Source of the DNA: JAVBOO01 sp031550435
GTDB taxonomy: Bacteria > Bacillota > Clostridia > Lachnospirales > WRAX01
Length of the DNA: 64,000 nt
Direction of reading: 5' to 3'
Assembly: GCA_031550435.1 (NCBI GenBank)
Contig: JAVBOO010000029.1
Coordinates: forward strand, 13,408 to 77,407
Both the position numbers and the translations under genes were made by a program. Within the stretch, counting starts at the first letter, position 1. The number at the start of each line of letters is the position of its first letter. The notes beneath the pieces were generated by a model, which worked only from the letters and a program-made list of their open reading frames with translations, did not search any database and had not been told where the DNA came from. Positions 16,457 through 23,975 of this stretch are shown here, in pieces.

Positions 16457-17548
16457 ATGATTTCCAACCAGATACTTCAAAGCACGATAGAAGGACTGAA
16501 ATCTATTACCAGAAGAGACATGAGCGTTCTTGAGCGTGACGGCAAGGTTTGCGCCAGCACGGAAGAAGGCATGATGAACAGATATATCGATGGTGTCGGT
16601 TACTTTGTAACGTCTCAGGCTGAAAACCAGCTTGTGCTCGGCTACCAATATTTCAAGGTCAGCGACAACGGAGTAACCGAATATGTGGTAATCGTTAAGG
16701 GCGACGACGACGACGCTTACAAGATCGGAAAAATAGCCGCTTTTCAGCTCTTAACGCTTATTGTTGCCTATAAAGAAAGATTTGACAAAGACAATTTTAT
16801 AAAGAATTTACTGCTCGACAATCTTTTGCTTGTCGATATTTACGGCAGGGCAAAAAAGCTCCGCATCGAGAACAACATCAGGAGAATAGTCTATCTTTTG
16901 GATGTCGAAGCGCCGGCAGAGTTAAACCTTGCCGAAACCGTGAGAACCATGCTCCCGTCAAACACAAAAAACTTTGTAACAGCCGTGGACGAGCGGAATA
17001 TAATAATTGTAAAGGAACTGAAAGAAAAGGACGAGAAGGATTCCATAGAAGCGTTTGCAAAAGAACTCATAGAAACGCTTTCCCAGGAAACCGAAGCGAA
17101 GATCAGAGTCTCCATCGGCACGGCGGTTAGCGACCTGAAAAATATCTCAAACTCCTATAAAGAAGCGAAAATGGCTCTTGAAGTCGGAAAAATTTTCGAC
17201 GAGGAAAAGGCAATAATCAACTATACTTATCTCGGTATCGGCCGTTTGATTTATCAACTGCCGATGACATTGTGCAAGATTTTTGTAAACGAGGTTCTGC
17301 AAGGTATCAGCATTGACCAGTTGGAAGAAGAAACTCTTTCTACAGTCAGCAAGTTCTTCGAAAACAACTTAAACGTATCCGAAACATCAAGACAACTCTA
17401 TATCCACAGAAACACGCTGGTATACAGGCTGGACAAGCTGCAAAAGCTTACCGGACTTGACCTGCGCAACTTTGAAGCCGCTATAATCTTTAAAATTACC
17501 TTGATGGTCCACAAGTATATGAACAGTCCGGACAAGCATATGTACTAA
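16457..17548 (+). CDS. CdaR/PucR-type transcriptional regulator
   Basis: 363 residues; AAGGAG 8 nt before the ATG. The N-terminal region (about 1-120) resembles the sugar-diacid recognition domain of CdaR, a GGDEF-like degenerate middle region follows (RVSIGTAVSDLKNISNSYKEAK, about 215-240), and the C-terminus is the PucR/CdaR helix-turn-helix (NNLNVSETSRQLYIHRNTLV then YRLDKLQKLTGLDL, about 310-345). These are DNA-binding regulators whose ligands are often unknown. It is the gene before ftsE on the same strand, separated by a repeat-filled gap and a separate promoter, so any control of the division genes is only a suggestion. Confidence 0.82.
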   Translation: MISNQILQSTIEGLKSITRRDMSVLERDGKVCASTEEGMMNRYIDGVGYFVTSQAENQLVLGYQYFKVSDNGVTEYVVIVKGDDDDAYKIGKIAAFQLLTLIVAYKERFDKDNFIKNLLLDNLLLVDIYGRAKKLRIENNIRRIVYLLDVEAPAELNLAETVRTMLPSNTKNFVTAVDERNIIIVKELKEKDEKDSIEAFAKELIETLSQETEAKIRVSIGTAVSDLKNISNSYKEAKMALEVGKIFDEEKAIINYTYLGIGRLIYQLPMTLCKIFVNEVLQGISIDQLEEETLSTVSKFFENNLNVSETSRQLYIHRNTLVYRLDKLQKLTGLDLRNFEAAIIFKITLMVHKYMNSPDKHMY

Positions 17549-17614
17549 AGAGCTGCGCAAGATCCGAGTTTTTAACAGAGCATACAAAGAAAAACTTGCC
17601 CCCATACCCGAGAG

Positions 17615-17658
17615 CTAAGTAAACACCGATTAAATCACTTTAGACGGATACTCGGCTG
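17615..17658. repeat. Family A repeat, partial (A9)
   Basis: CTAAGTAAACACCGATTAAA followed by TCACTTTAGACGGATACTCGGCTG: an outer-end motif fused directly to the right-end motif, without interior. Confidence 0.65.
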
Positions 17659-17756
17659 TCTTTTCGGAAACGGCAACGGTGCGATACCGGTTTTTGACTT
17701 ATAATCGGATACAAAACTCCTCGCCCTTAGTATTTTGAGCCTATAAAACGGGCTTT

Positions 17757-17980
17757 ATATTACTTCGGCAACAAAATATAGGAAAACGCTATATTTTTTT
17801 GTTCCCTCGCTAAGACGCAGATGCGCCGCATTTGAGCACTGCGGCATATCTAGACGCGTCTGCTCGGCACGAGTAACCGCGTAAGTATTTTATACGGTAT
17901 TTAACTTCCGCGGTAATAAATACGTTAGGGTTCGCTTTTCTGCGCTACTCCGCGAAAAGTTCGAGTTTTGCACCACTGCA
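17757..17980 (-). repeat. Family B repeat, copy B2 (longest, inverted)
   Basis: Read on the minus strand it runs GGTGCAAAACTCGAACTTTT, then TTACCGCGGAAGTTAAATAC, ATACTTACGCGGTTACTCG, CCGAGCAGACGCG, TGCGTCTTAGCGAGGGAACA, and a terminal hairpin AAAATATAGCGTTTTCCTATATTTT, ending in GCCGAAGTAATA. It is the fullest example of the family. Confidence 0.8.
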
Positions 17981-18005
17981 AAATGTTAATTTTTTATGAA
18001 CTCTA

Positions 18006-18034
18006 TTGATTTTTGAAACGGCGAGGTTTATAAT
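18006..18034 (+). promoter_or_regulatory. Sigma-A promoter of ftsE
   Basis: TTGATT (18006-18011), 17-nt spacer, perfect TATAAT (18029-18034); leader of about 200 nt to ftsE. Confidence 0.75.
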
Positions 18035-18238
18035 TGTTACATATTTATTACATAGTTGTTGCTTTTTTGTTTCAAACCATAACCAATGATATTTCCCGGT
18101 GATTCCGGTTAACTCAATATATTCGAAGGCTTAAACGGATAGAGGCGCTTTTGTTTTGCCTATACCGATTCCTCATATTCTGCAAAGGCCTCGGCAGCTC
18201 AGCCTGCAGGCTTGTTGCACTGACTTAAAGGTGATAAT

Positions 18239-18925
18239 TTGATTGAATTTTCTAATGTATCAAAAATTTACGCAAACGGCGTTAAAGCACTCGACAATTG
18301 CAGCTTTACGGTTGAAAGAGGCGAATTTGTATTCATCGTCGGCCCAAGCGGCTCCGGAAAATCGACCGTTATGAAGCTTCTGATGAAGGAAGAAGAAATC
18401 AGCGAAGGAAACATAATACTCAATGACAGAGATATTACAAGAGTAAAGCATAAAGACATACCCGGACTTCGCCGCCAGCTCGGCGTTGTGTTTCAGGATT
18501 TCAGGCTGCTGCCGAATAAAACGGTTTACGAGAACGTAGCGTTCGCCATGCAGGTTGTTCAGGAAACGAACCGTGAAATAAGAAGAAACGTACCCATGGC
18601 TTTGACCATGGTTGGTCTTCAGAAACGCTCTAAAAGCTTTCCGAATCAGCTCTCGGGCGGAGAGCAGCAAAGAACGGCCCTAGCCAGGGCAATAGTTAAC
18701 AAACCTCCGCTTCTTTTGGCAGACGAGCCTACCGGCAATCTCGACCCAAACACATCTTGGGAAATTATGGACTTACTGAGCGAGATAAACTCTAACGGTA
18801 CAACAGTCATTGTCGCTACCCATGCCTGGGACATAGTGGACGCGATGAAAAAGCGCGTAATAGCTCTGAGAAACGGCGTCATAATCAGAGACGTTGAAAA
18901 AGGCGGGTATGAACATGAAGCTTAG
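18239..18925 (+). CDS. ftsE: Cell division ATP-binding protein FtsE
   Basis: 228 residues from a TTG with AAAGGTGAT upstream. ABC ATPase motifs: Walker A GPSGSGKST (residues 35-43), Q-loop VVFQDFRLLPNKTVYENVAF typical of FtsE, signature LSGGEQQR, Walker B LLLADEPTGNLDP and the H-loop ATHAWD. FtsE with FtsX forms a membrane complex that drives cell-wall hydrolases rather than transporting a substrate. Its end overlaps the ftsX start. Confidence 0.97.
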   Translation: MIEFSNVSKIYANGVKALDNCSFTVERGEFVFIVGPSGSGKSTVMKLLMKEEEISEGNIILNDRDITRVKHKDIPGLRRQLGVVFQDFRLLPNKTVYENVAFAMQVVQETNREIRRNVPMALTMVGLQKRSKSFPNQLSGGEQQRTALARAIVNKPPLLLADEPTGNLDPNTSWEIMDLLSEINSNGTTVIVATHAWDIVDAMKKRVIALRNGVIIRDVEKGGYEHEA

Positions 18926-19829
18926 AAGTTTTTCTTATTTTCTTGACGAAGCCTTGCATAATACGGTCAGAAACAGCCTGATGTCCATAACATCTGCAAT
19001 AACCGTTTCTGCATGCGTTTTTATGCTTGTATTTTTGTTTTGTATAGCCATAAACGTTGATTCGTTTCTTGTGAACCTTGAAGAAACAACCGGCGTTATA
19101 ACCGTCTTCATAGATGACGGCTCGACAAACGACCAAATCACGGCTCTGTACGACGAAATTGTCTCTATAGATCATGTTGACAAGGTAGAATTCATATCAT
19201 CTAAACAGGCAATGGAAAATTTCAAGAGCACGCTTTCCGATAACTTTAAGCTGCTCGACGGACTCGAAAACACAAATGTTTTAAGAAGAAGATTCACGGT
19301 AACACTCGAATCGGGTAAATACGACGACGCGATAGTCGCGAAACTTAACTCGATTAAAGCTTCCAACCCGACTATATCGAGCTTTAATCACTTTAAAGAC
19401 CTGGTAGACAAACTTGTCGCGACAAGCAACATTATCAGAATAATATGCTTGTTTATCATTCTGCTGTTGTTTTTCCTGGCAATAGTCATTATAATTAACA
19501 CTATTAAGCTCGCCGTAAACAACAGGCGAACCGAAATCGGAATAATGAAATTTATCGGGGCGACCGACGGCTTCATCAAAACGCCGTTCGTTATCGAAGG
19601 CCTGATTATAGGAGTTGCGGGTTCGATTTTGCCGCTGTTGTTTCTTGTAATCGGCTATGACAGATTGAGCGGAGTTTTGACGAGAAGCCTTGGAGAACTC
19701 GGGTTTTCGTTTGAGCTTATCGCGGGAATCGAAATATTCAGGACCGTTATTCCCGTAGCCGTAATTTTCGGCTGTATAATAGGAATAGTCGGAAGTCTTG
19801 TGTCAATCAGAAGATATCTTCATGTTTAA
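18915..19829 (+). CDS. ftsX: Cell division protein FtsX
   Basis: 304 residues from the ATG at 18915, placed 7 nt after GGCGGG; ATG 18909 and a TTG at 18894 are alternatives. A cytoplasmic N-terminus, TM1 (about 23-45), an extracellular loop of about 120 residues, then three helices (about 167-195, 220-245, 270-295), the standard FtsX layout. The conserved NNRRTEIGIMKFIGAT segment of the FtsX/MacB permease family is present. Overlaps ftsE by 11 nt and precedes the LytM activator by about 20 nt, indicating one operon. Confidence 0.95.
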   Translation: MKLRSFSYFLDEALHNTVRNSLMSITSAITVSACVFMLVFLFCIAINVDSFLVNLEETTGVITVFIDDGSTNDQITALYDEIVSIDHVDKVEFISSKQAMENFKSTLSDNFKLLDGLENTNVLRRRFTVTLESGKYDDAIVAKLNSIKASNPTISSFNHFKDLVDKLVATSNIIRIICLFIILLLFFLAIVIIINTIKLAVNNRRTEIGIMKFIGATDGFIKTPFVIEGLIIGVAGSILPLLFLVIGYDRLSGVLTRSLGELGFSFELIAGIEIFRTVIPVAVIFGCIIGIVGSLVSIRRYLHV

Positions 19830-19850
19830 GAGACGGGGGAGATTTACAAA

Positions 19851-21050
19851 TTGAGTAAGAAAAGCTTAGCAGCGTTTGCCGTTATCCTTTCCGTGGTATT
19901 GGCGGCCGGCTCGTTAACCATAGGAGCTCAGAGTTTAACGGATCTTCAAAAAACAAAAGGCAATGTAACATCAGAGAAAAACGATCTTCAATATATACTT
20001 AGCAAGGCAAAGAACGAGAAAAACAGCCTGCTCGAAGAAATCACGCAAATGGATATACAGATCGAGGAGCTTTCCGAAAATCTCGACTATGTAACCGGGC
20101 TTCTGGATCAAACAAACGACGAGCTTGCCTCGGCCGAAGAAAAACTCGCAGAGGCAACTGCTACGAAGGACGAGCAGATGTCGTCTCTCATAAAGCGCCT
20201 GCGCGTTATGGACGAAAACGGTTCAATGGCTTATTTACAGATTATTTTCAGCTCGTCAAGTATCGTTGAGCTTTTGAACAGATTTGAAAACATTAAGTCC
20301 ATAGCCGACTATGATAGGAATCTTTTTAACGAACTCGAGGCTACCGAGGCAACTATAGCCGAAGAAGTCGCGACTATCGATTCCAAGAAAAAAGAAATCG
20401 AAATACTTCTTAACGAACAAACCGCTAAAAAACACGCTCTTGAAGAGAGCGCACAGCAGAAAAACCTGCGCGTTACAGTACTTAACAATGACGAGCAAAC
20501 ATATCTGAAACAGATAAAAGACCTCGAAAAAACCGAAAACGAGATACAGGCGACCATACTTAAGGCGCAGGCGGACGCGGCTCACGCCGCTGCCGTCAAA
20601 GCTCAGCTTCAGCGCGAAGCGGCCGCAAAACTCGCGTTAAACCAGACATACACGGGCGGAATGATATGGCCTCTTCCCGGCTATACGAAGCTCAGCTCGG
20701 GATATATTAACAGAACAAACCCTATAAGCGGCAGAAGAGAGTTCCATACAGGACTTGATATACCCGCCCCGAGAGGCACAACAATTGTCGCTGCTTCCGC
20801 AGGTGTTGTAATAATCTCCGGCACAAACCTCGGCGGCTTCGGTTACAGCGTTGTTATCGACCATGGCGGCGGAATTTCGACTCAGTATTCACACTGTTCG
20901 AAGCTGCTCGTAAAAGTCGGAGACAGTGTTTCTCAGGGAGATAAGATCGCTCTTGTCGGAAGTACGGGATATTCCACGGGAAATCATCTTCATTTCGAAG
21001 TACACGTAAACGGTGCTCACACTAACCCGACAGCTTATGTAAAACCATAG
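19851..21050 (+). CDS. EnvC-like murein hydrolase activator / M23 (LytM) peptidase
   Basis: 399 residues from a TTG after GGGGGAG. Signal peptide (about 1-27), two long coiled-coil segments (about 30-110 and 160-260), then a LytM domain (about 280-399). Unlike the SpoIIQ-like protein, all zinc and catalytic residues are present: HTGLD (about 299-303), YSHC and HLHFEVH (about 378). Coiled-coil plus LytM proteins encoded after ftsEX are activated by the FtsEX complex and either cut peptidoglycan cross-links themselves or activate amidases. Same operon as ftsEX; a good terminator follows. Confidence 0.93.
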   Translation: MSKKSLAAFAVILSVVLAAGSLTIGAQSLTDLQKTKGNVTSEKNDLQYILSKAKNEKNSLLEEITQMDIQIEELSENLDYVTGLLDQTNDELASAEEKLAEATATKDEQMSSLIKRLRVMDENGSMAYLQIIFSSSSIVELLNRFENIKSIADYDRNLFNELEATEATIAEEVATIDSKKKEIEILLNEQTAKKHALEESAQQKNLRVTVLNNDEQTYLKQIKDLEKTENEIQATILKAQADAAHAAAVKAQLQREAAAKLALNQTYTGGMIWPLPGYTKLSSGYINRTNPISGRREFHTGLDIPAPRGTTIVAASAGVVIISGTNLGGFGYSVVIDHGGGISTQYSHCSKLLVKVGDSVSQGDKIALVGSTGYSTGNHLHFEVHVNGAHTNPTAYVKP

Positions 21051-21116
21051 AGCGCGGCTTGTTTTAGCAAAGCACATAGTAAAACTTCATAACCGGACAG
21101 TTAAGCAAGCTCGGTT

Positions 21117-21152
21117 CGGCGGCAGCCTCGGTTGCCGCCGAGCTTTCATTTT
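21117..21152 (+). terminator. Intrinsic terminator after the ftsEX-envC operon
   Basis: CGGCGGCA (21117-21124) pairs with TGCCGCCG (21133-21140), followed by AGCTTTCATTTT. It separates the division operon from ctpA. Confidence 0.8.
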
Positions 21153-21196
21153 ACACCAAATGCTTCTGATTTTTAGATCCTCAAAAAAGAAACTCA

Positions 21197-21225
21197 TTGA
21201 AGTATAAATTGAAGTCAAGTATAAT
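21197..21225 (+). promoter_or_regulatory. Sigma-A promoter of ctpA
   Basis: TTGAAG (21197-21202), 17-nt spacer, TATAAT (21220-21225), about 150 nt before the ctpA start. Confidence 0.75.
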
Positions 21226-21375
21226 AAGATTGTTCATACAGACAAATCTGCGCTGCGGCTTACTCTTGTTGCGGCAAATAAAGTTTAAAACGGGCAAGCA
21301 GACTTGTTTGCTGCGCGGCTTAGCTTCGTAAAATTCTACTTATGAGCTTATTCAAAACAAAGATAGGAGACAGTC

Positions 21376-22635
21376 ATGGACGAAGAAAAAAACATTGTTC
21401 CCGGAAACAGCGGCAAGCGGAATTATCTATTGGGAATAATATCGGGCGTAGTTCTTGTGCTCGCGCTTAATTTTGCATACAGCGCTTTTTTACCTCAGAC
21501 AAATATTTTTGATATCGGCGGCAATACTCCGAAAACGGATTCGACTGCCAACAAAAACAGCGGCTCGGCTGATCAAAAGATTGACGAAATTTTCAAGATA
21601 CTCGATACGTATTATGTCGGAGAATACGACAAGGAAGATCTGAAACAAAACATGTTCCAGGGCCTTGTATACGGTGTTGGCGATCCCTATACCTCATACA
21701 TGGATAAGGATACGTTTGAAAAGTACATGACAAGCATTGACGGGAATTACAGCGGTATCGGCATAACGGTAACAAACGATACCGAGACAAACTCGATTGT
21801 AATCATTTCTCTCTTCGAGGGCTATCCCGGGCAAAAAGCGGGACTTCTGCCCGGAGACAGAATCGTTAAAGTAAACGGAAAAGATGTTTCCGGCGAGATT
21901 ATGGACGAGGCGATAAGCATAATAAAGGGCGAACCGGATACCCATGTGTCAATCAGCGTATTCAGGCCGTCCGACAACACAACGAAGGATTACGACCTTG
22001 TCAGGGAAAACATCAGCGTTCCGACAGTTTCGCACAAAATGCTTGAAAACGATATAGGTTATCTCCGCATAACCCAGTTTGACAAGGTTACGCTCGACCA
22101 GTTTAAACAGGCGTATGCCGACCTTCAAAACAGTAACATGAAAGGCCTGATAATAGACCTTCGCAACAACCCCGGCGGACTTTTAAACGTTGTATGCTCA
22201 ATAACGGATATGCTTGTTCCGAAATCCGTTATAACTTATACCGAGGATAAAAACGGCAAGAGAGAAAACTACAACTCCGGCGACGACCGTATCGAAATAC
22301 CGCTTTTACTGCTTGTAAACGGCGGCAGCGCTTCCGCATCTGAAGTAATGTCGGGCGCGGTTCAAGATCTCGGAGTCGGCGAACTTGTCGGCACAAAGAC
22401 CTTCGGAAAAGGACTCGTTCAAAATATATTCGAGTGCAAAGACGGTTCGGCCGTCAAAGTTACGATTGCGAAGTACTATACACCGAGAGGCGTATGCATA
22501 CACGGAATCGGAATCGAACCGGACTATGTTGTCGAAATGAGTGACGAGCTAAGCGTAAAAATATCCTCACTGACCATGGATGAGGATGTTCAGCTCAAAA
22601 AAGCGTTTGATATAATGTCGGAAAAAATAAAGTAA
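21376..22635 (+). CDS. ctpA: S41 family carboxyl-terminal processing peptidase
   Basis: 419 residues; AGGAG upstream. N-terminal membrane anchor (about 16-38), a helical N-domain, a PDZ domain (about 125-215, with GIGITVTND and GLLPGDRIVKVNG), then the S41 domain with DLRNNPGGLLN, the nucleophile Ser in NGGSASASEVMSG (about residue 319) and the general-base Lys in GTKTFGKGLVQ (about 344). Such proteases act outside the membrane and trim or degrade envelope proteins, including cell-wall hydrolases in several bacteria. Placement right after ftsEX-envC fits a role in peptidoglycan turnover (inference). A family C repeat follows within 15 nt of the stop. Confidence 0.94.
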   Translation: MDEEKNIVPGNSGKRNYLLGIISGVVLVLALNFAYSAFLPQTNIFDIGGNTPKTDSTANKNSGSADQKIDEIFKILDTYYVGEYDKEDLKQNMFQGLVYGVGDPYTSYMDKDTFEKYMTSIDGNYSGIGITVTNDTETNSIVIISLFEGYPGQKAGLLPGDRIVKVNGKDVSGEIMDEAISIIKGEPDTHVSISVFRPSDNTTKDYDLVRENISVPTVSHKMLENDIGYLRITQFDKVTLDQFKQAYADLQNSNMKGLIIDLRNNPGGLLNVVCSITDMLVPKSVITYTEDKNGKRENYNSGDDRIEIPLLLLVNGGSASASEVMSGAVQDLGVGELVGTKTFGKGLVQNIFECKDGSAVKVTIAKYYTPRGVCIHGIGIEPDYVVEMSDELSVKISSLTMDEDVQLKKAFDIMSEKIK

Positions 22636-22647
22636 GGTTTTAGTAAA

Positions 22648-22754
22648 TATAGTCAGTTAAATTTAAAACCGTCCAAGCGAAGCGTGAGCGGTTTTAAATT
22701 TAACGCCCGACGTCCTACAGTCGTTTAAGACTGATATTTTCTTAAACGACTGTA
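22648..22754 (+). repeat. Family C double-hairpin repeat, copy C1
   Basis: 107 bp with two hairpins: TTAAATTTAAAACCG pairing with CGGTTTTAAATTTAA, then TACAGTCGTTTAAG pairing with CTTAAACGACTGTA. Copy C2 at 23773-23879 is the same length and orientation, with about 100 of 107 positions identical by eye. It lies just after ctpA and may also act as a terminator. Confidence 0.85.
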
Positions 22755-22961
22755 TATGATCAAAAGAGCTGTTTTGCATGAACGCATAACGGCTTTTTTT
22801 GCGCCGTTTAAGTATAATTTTCTTTTTGTTGTCAATAATAGACTTATGCCGGTCTCCGGGAAAATTACGGTGATTAGCACTACGGTAATTTTTGGTTGTT
22901 CCGAGTAAGCGGTGATTAAGCCGCCGCTTACCAAAATACATGGTTAAACGGAGGAAAATTT

Positions 22962-23123
22962 ATGACAGCGGGTCATCAGGAAATCAAGTGCGATGTAAAG
23001 ACATGTAAATTCAACGACAAGGCAAAGTTCTGTACCCTAGGCGATATAACAGTCGGCAACGACGGCATGAACGAAGCGAAATCTAAAAAAGACACAATCT
23101 GCGCAAGCTTTTTATCGGAGTAA
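22962..23123 (+). CDS. DUF1540 domain protein
   Basis: A 53-residue protein with GGAGG upstream of the ATG. It has four cysteines at positions 10, 15, 24 and 47 in the DUF1540 pattern (EIKCDVKTCKFND, then KFCTLGDITVG, then DTICASFLSE). The spacing suggests a small metal- or disulfide-bound fold; the function of the family is unknown, and many Clostridia carry several copies. It lies between the two direct repeats C1 and C2, with its own terminator behind it. Confidence 0.88.
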   Translation: MTAGHQEIKCDVKTCKFNDKAKFCTLGDITVGNDGMNEAKSKKDTICASFLSE

Positions 23124-23130
23124 TACAAAA

Positions 23131-23165
23131 AAACAGGCAGGGATAAACCTTGCCTGTTTTTATTT
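23131..23165 (+). terminator. Terminator of the DUF1540 gene
   Basis: AAACAGGCA (23131-23139) pairs with TGCCTGTTT (23151-23159), followed by TTATTTTC. Confidence 0.85.
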
Positions 23166-23207
23166 TCTTATGAAGCGGACAAAATTCTCCGCTTATAGCC
23201 ATAAATC

Positions 23208-23365
23208 TAAGTATGTACAAGTTAATCGAACTTCGTGAAGCGCAGCGTAACAAAGCATGAGCCCACGGATTTTGAAAGCCCATAAAATGGGCGCAAAATC
23301 CTAAGGCGAATGGATTAAATCAGCCTGAAATCTGTCCAAAGTGAATTAATCAGTGTTTATCTGAG
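23208..23365. repeat. Family A repeat, diverged copy A5
   Basis: Left end CTAAGTATGTACAAGTTAAT resembles the family start, then TCGAACTTCG; an inner hairpin around GCCCATAAAATGGGC; right end GGATTAAATCAGCC ... CCAAAGTGAATTAATCAGTG. Similar overall length to the copies at 37198 and 43193. Confidence 0.7.
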
Positions 23366-23391
23366 CATAAATTACCGCGACCTTATGCCCA

Positions 23392-23739
23392 TTATCTCAG
23401 CAGTACCGATTTCATATAAAGCTCAACAATCAAAAGCCCGAGGGTTATCAACGGCCAACAATACTCCGGTTTCAAGAACTTTAGATATTTTAAAGGTATA
23501 AGTGCGTTATTTTTCGTTGTTTCCTTAGTCTCGCGCATCAGGAAATAGGCGGTTAAAAAGCAGGAAATAACGCAGGCCACTATCAGAAACTCTTCGCCCA
23601 GTTTGAACGAATCGTGCAGCCTGTCTATCAAAAGCATTCCTATACCCGAAAACAGTCCGACAATCAACGCGCCGGCAATGACTCCCGCCGCAAGTAAAGC
23701 TGAACTTTCCGCAATAAATCTGAGATTTTTTTTATCCAT
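23392..23739 (-). CDS. Hypothetical small membrane protein
   Basis: 115 residues with three predicted transmembrane helices (about 12-38, 50-67 and 92-112). The cytoplasmic linker has charged MRETKETTKNN. I do not recognise a family. The ribosome binding site is weak (GTGCGGG). It is the only gene besides the DUF1540 gene inside the segment bounded by the direct repeats C1 and C2, and it lies on the opposite strand to it. Confidence 0.6.
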   Translation of the reverse strand: MDKKNLRFIAESSALLAAGVIAGALIVGLFSGIGMLLIDRLHDSFKLGEEFLIVACVISCFLTAYFLMRETKETTKNNALIPLKYLKFLKPEYCWPLITLGLLIVELYMKSVLLR

Positions 23740-23772
23740 CCCGCACTCATGACCTTTATATTATTTGTTATA

Positions 23773-23879
23773 TATAGTCAGTTAAATTTAAAACCGTCCA
23801 AGCTAAGCTTGAGCAGTTTTGAATTTAACGTCCGACGTCCTACAGTCGTTTAAGACTGCTATTGTCTTAAACGACTGTA
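23773..23879 (+). repeat. Family C double-hairpin repeat, copy C2
   Basis: Same 107-bp layout and orientation as C1. Several of the roughly seven differences fall in the stems (for example GAATTTAA against AAATTTAA); the second stem TACAGTCGTTTAAG/CTTAAACGACTGTA is unchanged. Confidence 0.85.
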
Positions 23880-23890
23880 GTGAATATTAT

Positions 23891-23975
23891 TGTGGAAGTT
23901 AAAGCCGCATAAAATACTTACACTGTTTCATGTGCCGAGCAGACGCGCTAAGGTGCACCGCAAACATCTACATAC
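23891..23975 (+). repeat. Family B repeat, partial copy B4, containing a stop codon
   Basis: Contains GTGGAAGTTAAAGCCGCATA, AAATACTTAC and GCCGAGCAGACGCGCTAAGG, in family order. The stop codon of the neighbouring giant protein gene (23968-23970, minus strand) lies inside it. Confidence 0.7.

Larger units (their letters stand above)
17549..18238. other. Repeat-filled region upstream of ftsE
   Basis: A 690-nt gap with a partial family A end (17615-17658), an inverted full-length family B copy (17757-17980), the ftsE promoter (18006-18034) and an approximately 200-nt ftsE leader with small hairpins such as CCCGGTGATTCCGG near 18096. No gene called. Confidence 0.6.
21051..21375. other. Intergenic region between the EnvC-like gene and ctpA
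   Basis: 325 nt holding the terminator at 21117-21152 and the ctpA promoter at 21197-21225. The rest is AT-rich leader sequence with a small GCAAGCAGACTTGTTTGC hairpin near 21295-21312. No gene seen. Confidence 0.6.
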
